Shown here: positions 1 to 6,699 of the stretch, piece by piece
Numbering within the stretch: position 1 is the first letter of the stretch
How the letters are laid out: every line of letters starts with the position of its first letter
Origin: JBHIFB01 sp046760905
Lineage (GTDB): Bacteria > Gemmatimonadota > CAZMKB01
Assembly: GCA_046760905.1 (NCBI GenBank)
Contig: JBHIFB010000150.1
Span: forward strand, 1 to 6,975
Direction: 5' to 3'
Length of the DNA stretch: 6,975 bases
Notes under the pieces: model-generated
What the model saw: the letters and a program-made list of their open reading frames with translations, nothing else
Databases searched by the model: none
Told to the model about the DNA's origin: nothing
Translations under genes and position numbers: made by a program

Positions 1-140
1 GACTCGCTCAAGGACTCGGAGCCCTGTAATAGTATTGGCTAAGACCGGTTCCCAACCTTTATCTGACTCGCATCATGGACACTGCCCTGATCTTAAAAAA
101 GCGTCACAAATGCTCCCACGACTCACTCAAGGACTCGGAG
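1..140. repeat. Pair of 21-nt imperfect direct repeats upstream of ffh
   Basis: Positions 1-21 and 120-140 are the same 21-nt sequence with one difference (G at 6, A at 125). Both copies contain CTCAAGGACTCGGAG and they start 119 nt apart. The repeat itself includes two GACTC words, and a further GACTCG occurs at 65-70. Similarity ends right after the repeat (GCCCTG versus GTTCCA). The first copy touches the window edge, so the unit could be longer or part of a larger array outside the window. No function is evident, and neither copy lies in a credible ORF. Confidence 0.6.
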
Positions 141-236
141 TTCCAGGAAAAATGGGGAAAGTCCTCTTATAGGAATGATTGATTTTATATCTTATTTATA
201 TTATAATATTTAGTTTAAATTATACGGTGGGAGCAT
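110..236 (+). repeat. 10-nt inverted repeat covering the ffh Shine-Dalgarno
   Basis: ATGCTCCCAC at 110-119 is the exact reverse complement of GTGGGAGCAT at 227-236. The second arm contains the GTGGGAG ribosome binding site immediately before the ffh ATG at 237. If a transcript started upstream of 110, pairing of the two arms would mask the site. The best promoter, however, lies between the arms, so the arms would share an RNA only on read-through from upstream. Confidence 0.4.
179..207 (+). promoter_or_regulatory. Sigma70-type promoter of the ffh operon
   Basis: TTGATT at 179-184 matches four of six bases of the -35 consensus. TATAAT at 202-207 is a perfect -10 box, and the spacer is 17 bp. 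The element lies in the only strongly AT-rich stretch of the window (about 176-225). Transcription would start near 213-215 and give a leader of about 23 nt before the ffh start codon. This is a consensus match only; some FCB lineages use a different primary promoter consensus. Confidence 0.6.
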
Positions 237-1571
237 ATGTTCGATATTCTGCAATCGAAGATGACAGCAGCTCTGAGGAGGCTCAGGAGCCGTGGGTTAC
301 TCAGTGAAAAGGACATCGATGAGAATCTGAGGTCCATCCGGCTTGCCCTTCTGGAAGCGGATGTACATTATACTGTCGTCAAGGATTTCATCTCCTCTGT
401 CAGGGAAAAGGCCAAAGAAACCCTGAAATCGAGGCACCTTTCCCCGGGAGACCTCGTCGCCAAGATCGTATTCGAGGAGCTCGTGAATATCTTAGGGGCA
501 CGGGGCGAGGACCTCACCCTCAAAGGGAAGCCACCAGTGATTATGCTGGTAGGGCTCCAGGGCTGTGGAAAGACGACGACGGCTGTGAAAATTGCCTATA
601 TGCTGAAAGGAGATGGCCGGAAACCCTATCTCATATCCGTAGACGTTTACAGGCCTGCTGCCATGGCCCAGCTCGTGAAGCTGGCAGAGAAAGTCGGAAT
701 CGACGTCCACCATGGGAACACAGAGATCGCTCCTTACCGGTTGATACATGAGGGACTGGGTGAGATGGCTTCAAACGGCTGTGATGTTGCCGTTATTGAT
801 ACCGCAGGCAGGCTACATATCGATGAGGAGATGATGGCCGAGCTGGCTGGGTTGAAGGAACAGCTTAAACCATCTGAGGTACTGCTCGTTGCCGATGGGA
901 TGGCCGGACAGGATGCGGTGAACATGGGAAAGAGCTTCGATGATAAGATAGGGATCACAGGTGTTATCCTCACCAAGATGGAAGGGGATGCCAGAGGCGG
1001 TGCAGCGCTCTCTCTATTCAGTGTCACAGGGAAACCTGTGAAGTTTGTTGGTATCGGGGAGAGAGTAGAAGACCTCGAAGCTTTTCATCCAGAGAGAATG
1101 GCTTCGAGGATTCTGGGAATGGGTGATGTGCTCTCACTTCTTGACAGAGTGGCAAAATGCATCGATCAGGAAGATTCGAAAGCGGTGGCTGAGAAGGCCA
1201 TATCGGGCGAGCGGATTAATCTCGATGATTTCATGGTATCTCTCAAGCAGGTGAGGGAACTCGGTCCAATCGGGCAAATCGCAAAGTTGCTTCCCGGTTT
1301 TGGGACAGAACTCGCAAGCAGCAATCTGCCGGATGAGAGGTATATCAGGCACATGGAAGCAATATTCCTCTCCATGACCCCGCGTGAGAGAGAAAATCCG
1401 AGGATAATGAACGGTTCCAGGCGGCTGAGAGTTGCCCGGGGGAGCGGGACGAGCGTCCAGGAAGTAAACAGTATACTTAAGCAATTCAAGAGGATGGAAA
1501 GTTTCATAAAGAAGATGGGATTCACCGGGAAGGGGAAGAGACAGTTTCTCAAAAGCTTTCCATTCAATTGA
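237..1571 (+). CDS. ffh: Signal recognition particle GTPase Ffh (SRP54)
   Basis: This is the protein subunit of the signal recognition particle. It binds 4.5S RNA and hydrophobic signal sequences on nascent chains and docks with FtsY at the inner membrane. The 444 residues have the full NG+M layout. The N domain has the ALLEADV motif (37-43). The GTPase domain has G1 GLQGCGKTTT (106-115), DVYRPAA (136-142), DTAGR (188-192), TKMEGDARGG (246-255) and GIGE (272-275). The M domain runs from about 297, with the RNA-binding helix around GSRRLRVARGSG (393-404) and VQEVN (407-411). Length is usual for the family and the methionine/lysine tail is short. The fourth GTPase motif has Glu where Asp is usual (TKMEGD rather than TKxDGD). 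The start is ATG 237, with GGTGGGAG 3 nt upstream. It is the first gene of a translation operon and ends in TGA. Confidence 0.97.
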   Translation: MFDILQSKMTAALRRLRSRGLLSEKDIDENLRSIRLALLEADVHYTVVKDFISSVREKAKETLKSRHLSPGDLVAKIVFEELVNILGARGEDLTLKGKPPVIMLVGLQGCGKTTTAVKIAYMLKGDGRKPYLISVDVYRPAAMAQLVKLAEKVGIDVHHGNTEIAPYRLIHEGLGEMASNGCDVAVIDTAGRLHIDEEMMAELAGLKEQLKPSEVLLVADGMAGQDAVNMGKSFDDKIGITGVILTKMEGDARGGAALSLFSVTGKPVKFVGIGERVEDLEAFHPERMASRILGMGDVLSLLDRVAKCIDQEDSKAVAEKAISGERINLDDFMVSLKQVRELGPIGQIAKLLPGFGTELASSNLPDERYIRHMEAIFLSMTPRERENPRIMNGSRRLRVARGSGTSVQEVNSILKQFKRMESFIKKMGFTGKGKRQFLKSFPFN

Positions 1572-1598
1572 AGATGAAAAGGAGGAAGAGAAGAGAAT

Positions 1599-1955
1599 AT
1601 GTCCGTTAAGATTCGCTTGAAGAGGATGGGAAGAAGAAACCGTCCCAGTTACAGGATAGTAGTGGCAGATTCGAGGAGCCCCCGGGATGGACGTTTCGTC
1701 GAGACCCTCGGCCACTACGATCCGCTGACCGACCCCGCGACGATAAAAGTCGACGAGGACAAGGTGAAGAAATGGCTGGATGAGGGTGCCCAGCCCAGCG
1801 AGACCGTGAAATCGATCTTATCCCGGTTCGGCTTTCTCAAGAAATGGCATGAGGTAGAAGTTATGGAGAGGAAGAAGCAGGAGACCTTGAAGGGAAAAGA
1901 GCAGGCCGCGGGAACAACTCCTTCCAAAGAGGGGGAAAAAGCTAAGGAAGAATAA
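1599..1955 (+). CDS. rpsP: 30S ribosomal protein bS16
   Basis: This is a primary/secondary binder in assembly of the 30S body and contacts 16S rRNA. The 118 residues open with the diagnostic MSVKIRLKRMGRRNRPSYRI and continue with VVADSRSPRDGRFVETLGHYDP and a core that ends near GFLKKW (about 78-83). The core is about 85 residues. The remaining 33 or so residues are a charged Lys/Glu-rich tail that varies widely in the family and is probably disordered. The gene starts 27 nt after ffh. Its purine-rich upstream region contains AAGGAGG (1579-1585), about 13 nt from the ATG, which is a rather long spacing. It ends in TAA. Confidence 0.97.
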   Translation: MSVKIRLKRMGRRNRPSYRIVVADSRSPRDGRFVETLGHYDPLTDPATIKVDEDKVKKWLDEGAQPSETVKSILSRFGFLKKWHEVEVMERKKQETLKGKEQAAGTTPSKEGEKAKEE

Positions 1956-1972
1956 TCAAAAGGACACGAAAA

Positions 1973-2494
1973 ATGGAAGTTAACTACGTTGTCGTAGGAA
2001 GGGTAATATCCGCCCATGGCATCCATGGCAAGATGATAATCGAACCGATGACGGAGAATCCGCACAGATTCGAAGAGGGATCAAAACTGTGCATCGAGAG
2101 TGAGAACGGAAAGGCAAAATGGCAGGTGACCGTCAGAGGCGCTGCACCATATAAAGGAAAGCTGCTGGTGAGGGTCTCGGAAATCACGGATCGAACTGAG
2201 GCGGCGAGACATCGGGGCAGATATATATGTGTCCCCGTCGAGGATCTTCCCGAGCCGGAACCGGGTGAATATTATCATCATCAACTCGTGGGACTGCAGG
2301 CGGTAGATGTCGCGGGGGAAATTCTGGGTATCGTTTGTGGCGTCGTCCCCATGCCGGCTCAGGATGTGATAGTTGTTGAGAAATCGGGAAAGGAATTTAT
2401 GGTTCCATTCGTGGATGAGTTCATAAAAGAAGTAGACCTCGAAGGGCAGAGGATCATCATCAAGAGAATGGCCGGACTCTTCGAGGAGGCGTGA
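1973..2494 (+). CDS. rimM: 16S rRNA processing / ribosome maturation factor RimM
   Basis: RimM helps mature the 3' domain (head) of the 30S subunit and binds uS19. The 173 residues show the two expected beta-barrel domains. The N-terminal domain begins VVVGRVISAHGIHGK (6-20), the family's VGxIxxxHGxxG signature. The C-terminal PRC barrel begins near EYYHHQLVGLQ (about 99-109) and continues through LGIVCGVV, PAQDVIVV and the closing MVPFVDEFIKEVD. The family's GAxD turn reads PAQD here. The gene starts 17 nt after rpsP with AAGGA (1960-1964), 8 nt from the ATG. In many bacteria a KH-domain gene (khpA) lies between these two genes; there is no room for one here. It ends in TGA. Confidence 0.95.
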   Translation: MEVNYVVVGRVISAHGIHGKMIIEPMTENPHRFEEGSKLCIESENGKAKWQVTVRGAAPYKGKLLVRVSEITDRTEAARHRGRYICVPVEDLPEPEPGEYYHHQLVGLQAVDVAGEILGIVCGVVPMPAQDVIVVEKSGKEFMVPFVDEFIKEVDLEGQRIIIKRMAGLFEEA

Positions 2495-2503
2495 GGTTTT
2501 GAA

Positions 2504-3241
2504 ATGAACATATTTGTAATTACATTGTTCCCTGAGCTCTTCGATGGTTTCACAAGGGGCGGTGCCGTCAAGAGAGCGATCAAGCAGGAAGCGGTGAAGA
2601 TGCATTTCCTGAACCCGAGGGATTTCACAGAGGATAAGCACAGGCAGGTCGATGACTATCCGTTCGGTGGCGGAGCCGGAATGGTGTTGAAACCGGAGCC
2701 TATTTTCAGGGCCGTAGAGTCCATATGGGACAGAACCGGAGGCCGGAAAGAGGGGGACAGGGTTGTCCTACTCACAGCAAAAGGTGAAGTTTTCAACCAT
2801 GAAAAGGCAGTTGAGTTTTCCGTTGCTGAACGGCTCATATTGATATCGGGACATTACAAGGATGTCGACGAGCGGGTTAGATCTGGTCTCGTGACAGATG
2901 AAGTGTCTCTGGGAGATTTCATATTGAGCGGTGGAGAAATAGTGGCGATGGCCATAATAGATTCTGTGGTGAGATTGTTGCCGGGTGTCCTTGGGGATTT
3001 TGAATCTGCGCTGGGTGATTCGTTCTTCGACGGTCTCCTGTCGCCGCCTGCTTATACGAGACCGAATGAGTATCGGGATATGAAAGTCCCGGACATCCTC
3101 CTTTCTGGTGATCACGAGGCCATACGTGAATGGAGGAGGAAGGAAGCTCTGAGATTGACGCAGAAGCGGCGGCCTGATCTGTGGGAGAAGTACAGGTCAT
3201 CGTGGGGAATTGATGAGGATGAAAGTGAAAAGTCCATATAA
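2504..3241 (+). CDS. trmD: tRNA (guanine-37-N1)-methyltransferase TrmD
   Basis: TrmD transfers a methyl group from S-adenosylmethionine to G37 of tRNAs with G36, which prevents +1 frameshifting. The 245 residues are full length for this SPOUT-class, trefoil-knot enzyme. Landmarks are FVITLFPELFDGF (4-16), PFGGGAGMVLKPEPIF (53-68), the SAM-binding knot segments VVLLTAKG (87-94), ISGHYKDVDERV (114-125) and SLGDFILSGGE (135-145), and IIDSVVRLLPGVLG (151-164) with its catalytic-region Asp. The C-terminal tRNA-binding part has GLLSPPAYTRP (177-187). The segment usually read as YEGxDER is YKDVDER here, so the Glu is Lys. The start is ATG 2504, 9 nt after rimM. Its GAGG (2493-2496) overlaps the rimM stop codon, which suggests translational coupling. 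Confidence 0.96.
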   Translation: MNIFVITLFPELFDGFTRGGAVKRAIKQEAVKMHFLNPRDFTEDKHRQVDDYPFGGGAGMVLKPEPIFRAVESIWDRTGGRKEGDRVVLLTAKGEVFNHEKAVEFSVAERLILISGHYKDVDERVRSGLVTDEVSLGDFILSGGEIVAMAIIDSVVRLLPGVLGDFESALGDSFFDGLLSPPAYTRPNEYRDMKVPDILLSGDHEAIREWRRKEALRLTQKRRPDLWEKYRSSWGIDEDESEKSI

Positions 3242-3277
3242 TAGTTATTCAGTTGAGAGTTGAGAGAGGAGAGCATC

Positions 3278-3619
3278 ATGGACTTAGAGGCTGAGATCGC
3301 CAAGAACGGGTTGCGGACCGACATCCCGGATTTCTCTCCGGGCGATACTGTGAGGGTATATGTGAAAATAGTCGAAGGGGACAAGGAGAGGCTCCAGGCC
3401 TTCGAGGGGCATGTCCTGCAAAAGAGGGGTAGGGGTATAAGCAGTTCCTTCACGGTGAGAAAAGTCTCAAACGGTATCGGGGTTGAGAGGATTTTCCCGC
3501 TCCATTCACCTTCCATCGACAGGATAGAGGTGATACGGCGGGGCAAGGTGAGGAAGGCTAAGCTCTACTATCTGAGGCAGCGGAAGGGTAAAGCCGCCAG
3601 GATAGAAGAGAAGGAGTGA
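3278..3619 (+). CDS. rplS: 50S ribosomal protein bL19
   Basis: bL19 sits at the 30S-50S interface and contributes to intersubunit bridges. The 113-residue product has the family hallmarks: PDFSPGDTVRVYVKIVEGDKER near the N-terminus, the QAFEGHVLQKRGRG segment, the SFTVRKVSNGIGVERIFPLHSP core, and the basic GKVRKAKLYYLR C-terminus. I chose ATG 3278 because AGGAG (3267-3271) lies 6 nt upstream and the protein then begins MDLEAEI, close to family length. An in-frame TTG at 3260 would add only MREESI and has no better ribosome binding site. The gene follows trmD after 36 nt and ends in TGA. Confidence 0.95.
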   Translation: MDLEAEIAKNGLRTDIPDFSPGDTVRVYVKIVEGDKERLQAFEGHVLQKRGRGISSSFTVRKVSNGIGVERIFPLHSPSIDRIEVIRRGKVRKAKLYYLRQRKGKAARIEEKE

Positions 3620-3623
3620 TTCC

Positions 3624-4331
3624 TTGACCTTTGAGCCGGTGAAGATACTTTCCCTTGACGGGAAAAGGCCTGATGCTTCCGAGAGAAAGAGGCTGATGGC
3701 CATATACGAGTATGAAATTTCCCTGATAGAGAGGGAGTGTGCGCCCGTCGCGGGTGTTGACGAGGCCGGACGAGGACCCCTGGCTGGCCCTCTAGTCGCA
3801 TCGGCGGTGGTTTTGCCTCCGGGCATTCTTATCTCGGGTATGAATGACTCGAAAAAGCTCTCCCGCAGGAGGAGGGAAAGGCTGTTTCAGAAAATCCTCG
3901 AGTGCTCTCTTTGCCTGAGCACCTCAATTGTTGATGTCCCTCTTGTCGAGGAACTGAACGTGAGGGGAGCCGCAAACGAGGCGATGCGGCGGGCGATTCA
4001 GGGCCTTGATGGTGCGGCACAGTATGCCCTCATCGACGGCTTGAGATTTTCAGGTGTGAGTCTGCCTCACGAATTTGTGATCGGTGGTGACAGGAAATGC
4101 CATTCCGTAGCCGCGGCATCGATTATAGCGAAAGTGACGAGGGACAGAATCATGGATATTCTGGATCGGGATTTTCCCGGCTACGGATTCTCAAGAAACA
4201 AAGGCTATCCGACTAAAAGTCACAGGCAGGCTTTACACGAGTGCGGGCCAACACCGGTTCACAGGATGAGCTTTCAGGCGGTTAAAAGGCTTATCCGGGC
4301 CCCGGACCGCCTCGAGAACGTAAGAGGCTGA
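3624..4331 (+). CDS. rnhB: Ribonuclease HII
   Basis: RNase HII cuts the RNA strand of RNA/DNA hybrids and starts removal of single ribonucleotides misincorporated in DNA. The 235 residues show AGVDEAGRGPLAGP (43-56) with the catalytic Asp46-Glu47 and the GRG substrate motif, NDSKKLS (74-80), the third acidic residue in ALIDG (Asp138), and AAASIIAKVTRDR (163-175) with the fourth, Asp174. GYPTKSH and GPTPVHRMSF complete the C-terminal part. The start is a TTG at 3624, only 4 nt after rplS, with AGGAG (3612-3616) 7 nt upstream. The alternative ATG at 3696 lacks a comparable site and would remove the ERKRLMAIYEYE helix, which resembles the N-terminal helix of longer RNase HII proteins. It ends in TGA and is the last clear member of the operon. 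Confidence 0.94.
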   Translation: MTFEPVKILSLDGKRPDASERKRLMAIYEYEISLIERECAPVAGVDEAGRGPLAGPLVASAVVLPPGILISGMNDSKKLSRRRRERLFQKILECSLCLSTSIVDVPLVEELNVRGAANEAMRRAIQGLDGAAQYALIDGLRFSGVSLPHEFVIGGDRKCHSVAAASIIAKVTRDRIMDILDRDFPGYGFSRNKGYPTKSHRQALHECGPTPVHRMSFQAVKRLIRAPDRLENVRG

Positions 4332-4423
4332 GGTGGTAAGTGTTTCTGGCGGGGAAGGAAAGAATCCTGCAAACTTTACGATAGATCGCCACTTGTAGAG
4401 ATCCTTAACTCATGGAGGTTGTC
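4332..4423 (+). other. Gap between rnhB and the selenoprotein gene
   Basis: This is 92 nt of non-coding sequence. I see no good -35/-10 pair and no hairpin followed by a T run. TGGCG (4347-4351) could pair with CGCCA (4387-4391), and AAGTG (4338-4342) with CACTT (4390-4394), but these short pairings exclude each other and enclose long loops. The only clear element is the ribosome binding site GGAGG (4414-4418), 5 nt before the ATG at 4424. Co-transcription with rnhB is therefore possible. Confidence 0.5.
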
Positions 4424-6682
4424 ATGAGAACACCGAGGACGATCCTCTCGATCATCGTTCTTCTCGCAGCGGCCTCGCCGTTAAATCTTATTGCGGCAGA
4501 CAGAATGGTGGTTGGAGAGATGTTTACAAACACCGGCTGACCCTCATGCCCGACTGTGGACCGATTTCTGGATGATTTCGGGCAGACTAACTTTGAAAAC
4601 CTCGCACTGATACGCTACCACGTGTGGTGGCCCAGCAACACGGACCCATTTTATTTGGAAACTTCCGGCCTTGTAGGAGCCAGAGTCAACTATTATGACG
4701 TCATATGGGTACCCTGGCCCTTGGTGGATGGAACCTACGCCGCCTCGAACTCCGCATTCCAGTACATGTTCGACCAGAGGATCAGTGAGGGCAGTCCCCT
4801 CGTCATGGGAATCGAGGCGGAGGCTATAGGGGACAGCATAGACATCGACGTGACCGTAATTGCAGAAGAGGATCCGGGGGCTGGCAACCTCAGGATTAGG
4901 ATTGTCGCATGCGAAACCGATCTGCATTACCACAGCCCTTACGGCGATGTATGGAACGAAGTGATGAGGACGATGGTACCCGACGCCGGTGGTGAGGCGT
5001 TCGAAATATCCCAGGGTGACACTCTCCACTTCAACAACTGGTTCAGGATGCAGCCGCACTGGGCCATGGTGAACATGAGTGTTGTCGCGTTCGTTCAATC
5101 CAGCGACACCGATGAAATACTCCAGGGAGCGAGGTGGCTTCCACCTGCCGGTGTGGTTACGGGTGTGGTAGAGGACCAGAGTCAGACACCGGTAGAAGAT
5201 GCGCTTGTTACTCTTCTCGAAACCGGGAGATTCGACTCCACCGACGCCCAGGGGGAATTCACCCTCAGTTACCTGGTGGGAAATTACGAGATAGAGACTA
5301 TAGCTGTAGGATACTACCCGGATACAACTACGGTGGAGATATTCGATGACTCCACCGTGACCGTGGGGATTACTCTGAATGAGCTTCCAACGGGTCTTTG
5401 TGCGGGCACGGTGACCGATGAGGCCACCGGTGAAGGGATAGCTGCAAAGGTCGTGATCATGATGAGGGATGAGCCCTGGGACAGCACCGAGACCAATCCC
5501 TCCACGGGCTTCTTCTACTTCCTGGGCCTTCCGATCTCATATCCCGGCGTCATGGAATACACCGGTATCGAGATTTATCCCGAGATGCCCTACCCCAACA
5601 CAAGCGTAGATCAGGTCATCACCATCACCGAGGATGATACTGCGACCCTCCTATCGACTCTGAATCCTGCCGAAGTCCTGCTCGTCGATGATGATGAAGG
5701 GCTGGGATATGAAACCTATTTCATCCCTGCCATCGACTCAGCGGGTCGGACATACGTTCACCTCGATGCCTTTACCTCGAGTACACCGCCCAATGAGGCT
5801 CTTTCGCTCTTCCCTGCCTCGACGAAGGTCGTGTGGTTTTCAGGTGATGCTACAACCTCCACGCTTACCCAGGATGACCAGGACAGCCTTGCGGCATTCC
5901 TCGAGGCAGGTGGGAAGCTGTTTGTGACGGGGCAGAATATAGCGGAAGAGTTGACTTCGCTTCAGAGCCCCTTCCTCCAGGATTACCTTCACACGTCATG
6001 GGTGGGAAATGCTTCTGAGCCATTCACACGCGGGAACAGCGCTGACCCGCTGGGAAGGAACACCAAATACATCATCACTGCCGGGTCGAACGGGGCTAAC
6101 AACCAGACTTCGAGAGACAAACTCGAGCTCTTGCCTGGTGCAAACGAGGTGGCCTACTACGTGCGGTCTCCATACGATCCCACGCCTCTCGGTAGTGCAG
6201 GCATATGGGCGGAAGGACCTGTAGAAGGCTCCCGAATCGTGATGCTGGGATTCGGATTCGAAGCGGTAAACAGGCCGAGTGGTGATGAAGATCAGGTCAC
6301 CCGCAGCCAGCTTATGAGGTTGGTTCTCGACTTCCTGGACGGGATAACCTCCGTGGAGGAACCGGAATGGGCGGAACATCCCCTGCTCCCGAGGAGTTAC
6401 GCCCTGAGCCAGAACTACCCGAATCCTTTCAATCCACAGACCACAATAGTGTATGATGTCCCATCTTCCGTAGGGGAGGGGATTCGAGTGCTTCTCTGCG
6501 TATACAACCTGAGAGGCAAGAAGGTGAAAACGCTCGTCGACTCCTTTAAGAAGCCGGGAAGCCACCTGGCTCAGTGGGACGGAAAAAACGACAAAGGTGA
6601 GAGGCTCTCCTCAGGAGTTTACTTCTATCGCCTGGAGGCCGGAGATTTTGTAGAGACGCGAAAGCTAGTGCTGTTAGAGTAA
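4424..6682 (+). CDS. Exported multidomain thioredoxin-like selenoprotein with C-terminal sorting domain
   Basis: Read through one in-frame TGA (4538-4540, residue 39), this is a 752-residue protein. Residues 1-25 are a signal peptide (RTPR, hydrophobic IIVLLAAA core, AA cleavage site). Residues 29 to about 110 resemble the thioredoxin-like part of Omp28-related proteins: VVGEMFTNTG-U-PSC, LALIRYHVWWP, and a Val-Pro cis-proline candidate (96-97). Thus Sec39 and Cys42 would form a UxxC redox centre. About 120-240 is beta-rich. About 243-318 and 322-412 look like carboxypeptidase-regulatory-like domains (GVVTGVVEDQ; LCAGTVTDEATGEGI). About 415-645 is a glutamine-amidotransferase-like fold (VLLVDDDEG, VVWFSGDA, GGKLFVTGQNI). 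About 660-752 is an NYPNPFNP C-terminal sorting domain (GVYFYRLEAG). The start is ATG 4424 with GGAGG 5 nt upstream; an in-frame ATG at 4412 has a weaker site. A conventional call begins at GTG 4556 and loses the signal peptide and active site. Substrate and partner are unknown. The alternative is a nonsense mutation or a base error. Confidence 0.85.
4538..4540 (+). other. In-frame UGA, probable selenocysteine codon
   Basis: This TGA is codon 39 from ATG 4424. It is the only stop codon in the frame before the TAA at 6680-6682. It falls at the first position of a CxxC-type motif, with TGC (Cys42) three codons later and a thioredoxin-like context on both sides. ffh, rimM, rplS and rnhB all end in TGA, so UGA is a stop codon in this genome and special recoding would be needed. 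Confidence 0.8.
4541..4586 (+). promoter_or_regulatory. Candidate bacterial SECIS element
   Basis: TGCCCGA (4547-4553) and TCGGGCA (4578-4584) form a perfect 7-bp stem that begins 6 nt after the UGA. It can be extended by T4544-A4586 and C4545-G4585 if A4546 is bulged. It encloses 23 nt, in which CC (4561-4562) can pair with GG (4570-4571) around a 7-nt apical loop that begins with G (4563-4569). The middle part is weak (wobble pairs and mismatches). Position just downstream of the UGA, total size near 40 nt, and a G at the start of the loop agree with known SelB-binding hairpins of bacteria. The fold was made by eye. Confidence 0.6.
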
Positions 6683-6699
6683 CCGCTCTGTGACACTGC

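Noticed and set aside
1..140. CRISPR array
   Set aside because: There are only two repeat copies, with a 98-nt gap between them, far longer than a spacer. There is no palindromic repeat and no cas gene nearby.
1..236. 4.5S (SRP) RNA gene next to ffh
   Set aside because: The conserved tetraloop region with GGAAGCAGCC-like sequence is absent and no long hairpin can be drawn.
3260..3277. Upstream TTG start for rplS
   Set aside because: It adds only six residues and overlaps the AGGAG that serves the ATG at 3278, which gives the usual bL19 N-terminus.
4332..4423. Intrinsic terminator after rnhB
   Set aside because: Only 4-5 bp pairings with large loops exist, and no T run follows.
4538..4540. 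TGA read as Trp or Gly through an altered genetic code
   Set aside because: ffh, rimM, rplS and rnhB all end naturally in TGA at the expected family length, so UGA works as a stop codon here.
4544..5098. Antisense 184-codon ORF, and other long antisense ORFs across the operon
   Set aside because: They lie opposite clearly conserved genes, have no ribosome binding site or recognisable motifs, and are expected as shadows of biased codon use.
4556..6682. Leaderless 708-residue protein starting at GTG 4556
   Set aside because: The GTG is codon 45 of a longer frame that has a better ribosome binding site and a signal peptide. The GTG start would cut inside the thioredoxin motif. It is better explained by a Sec codon at 4538.
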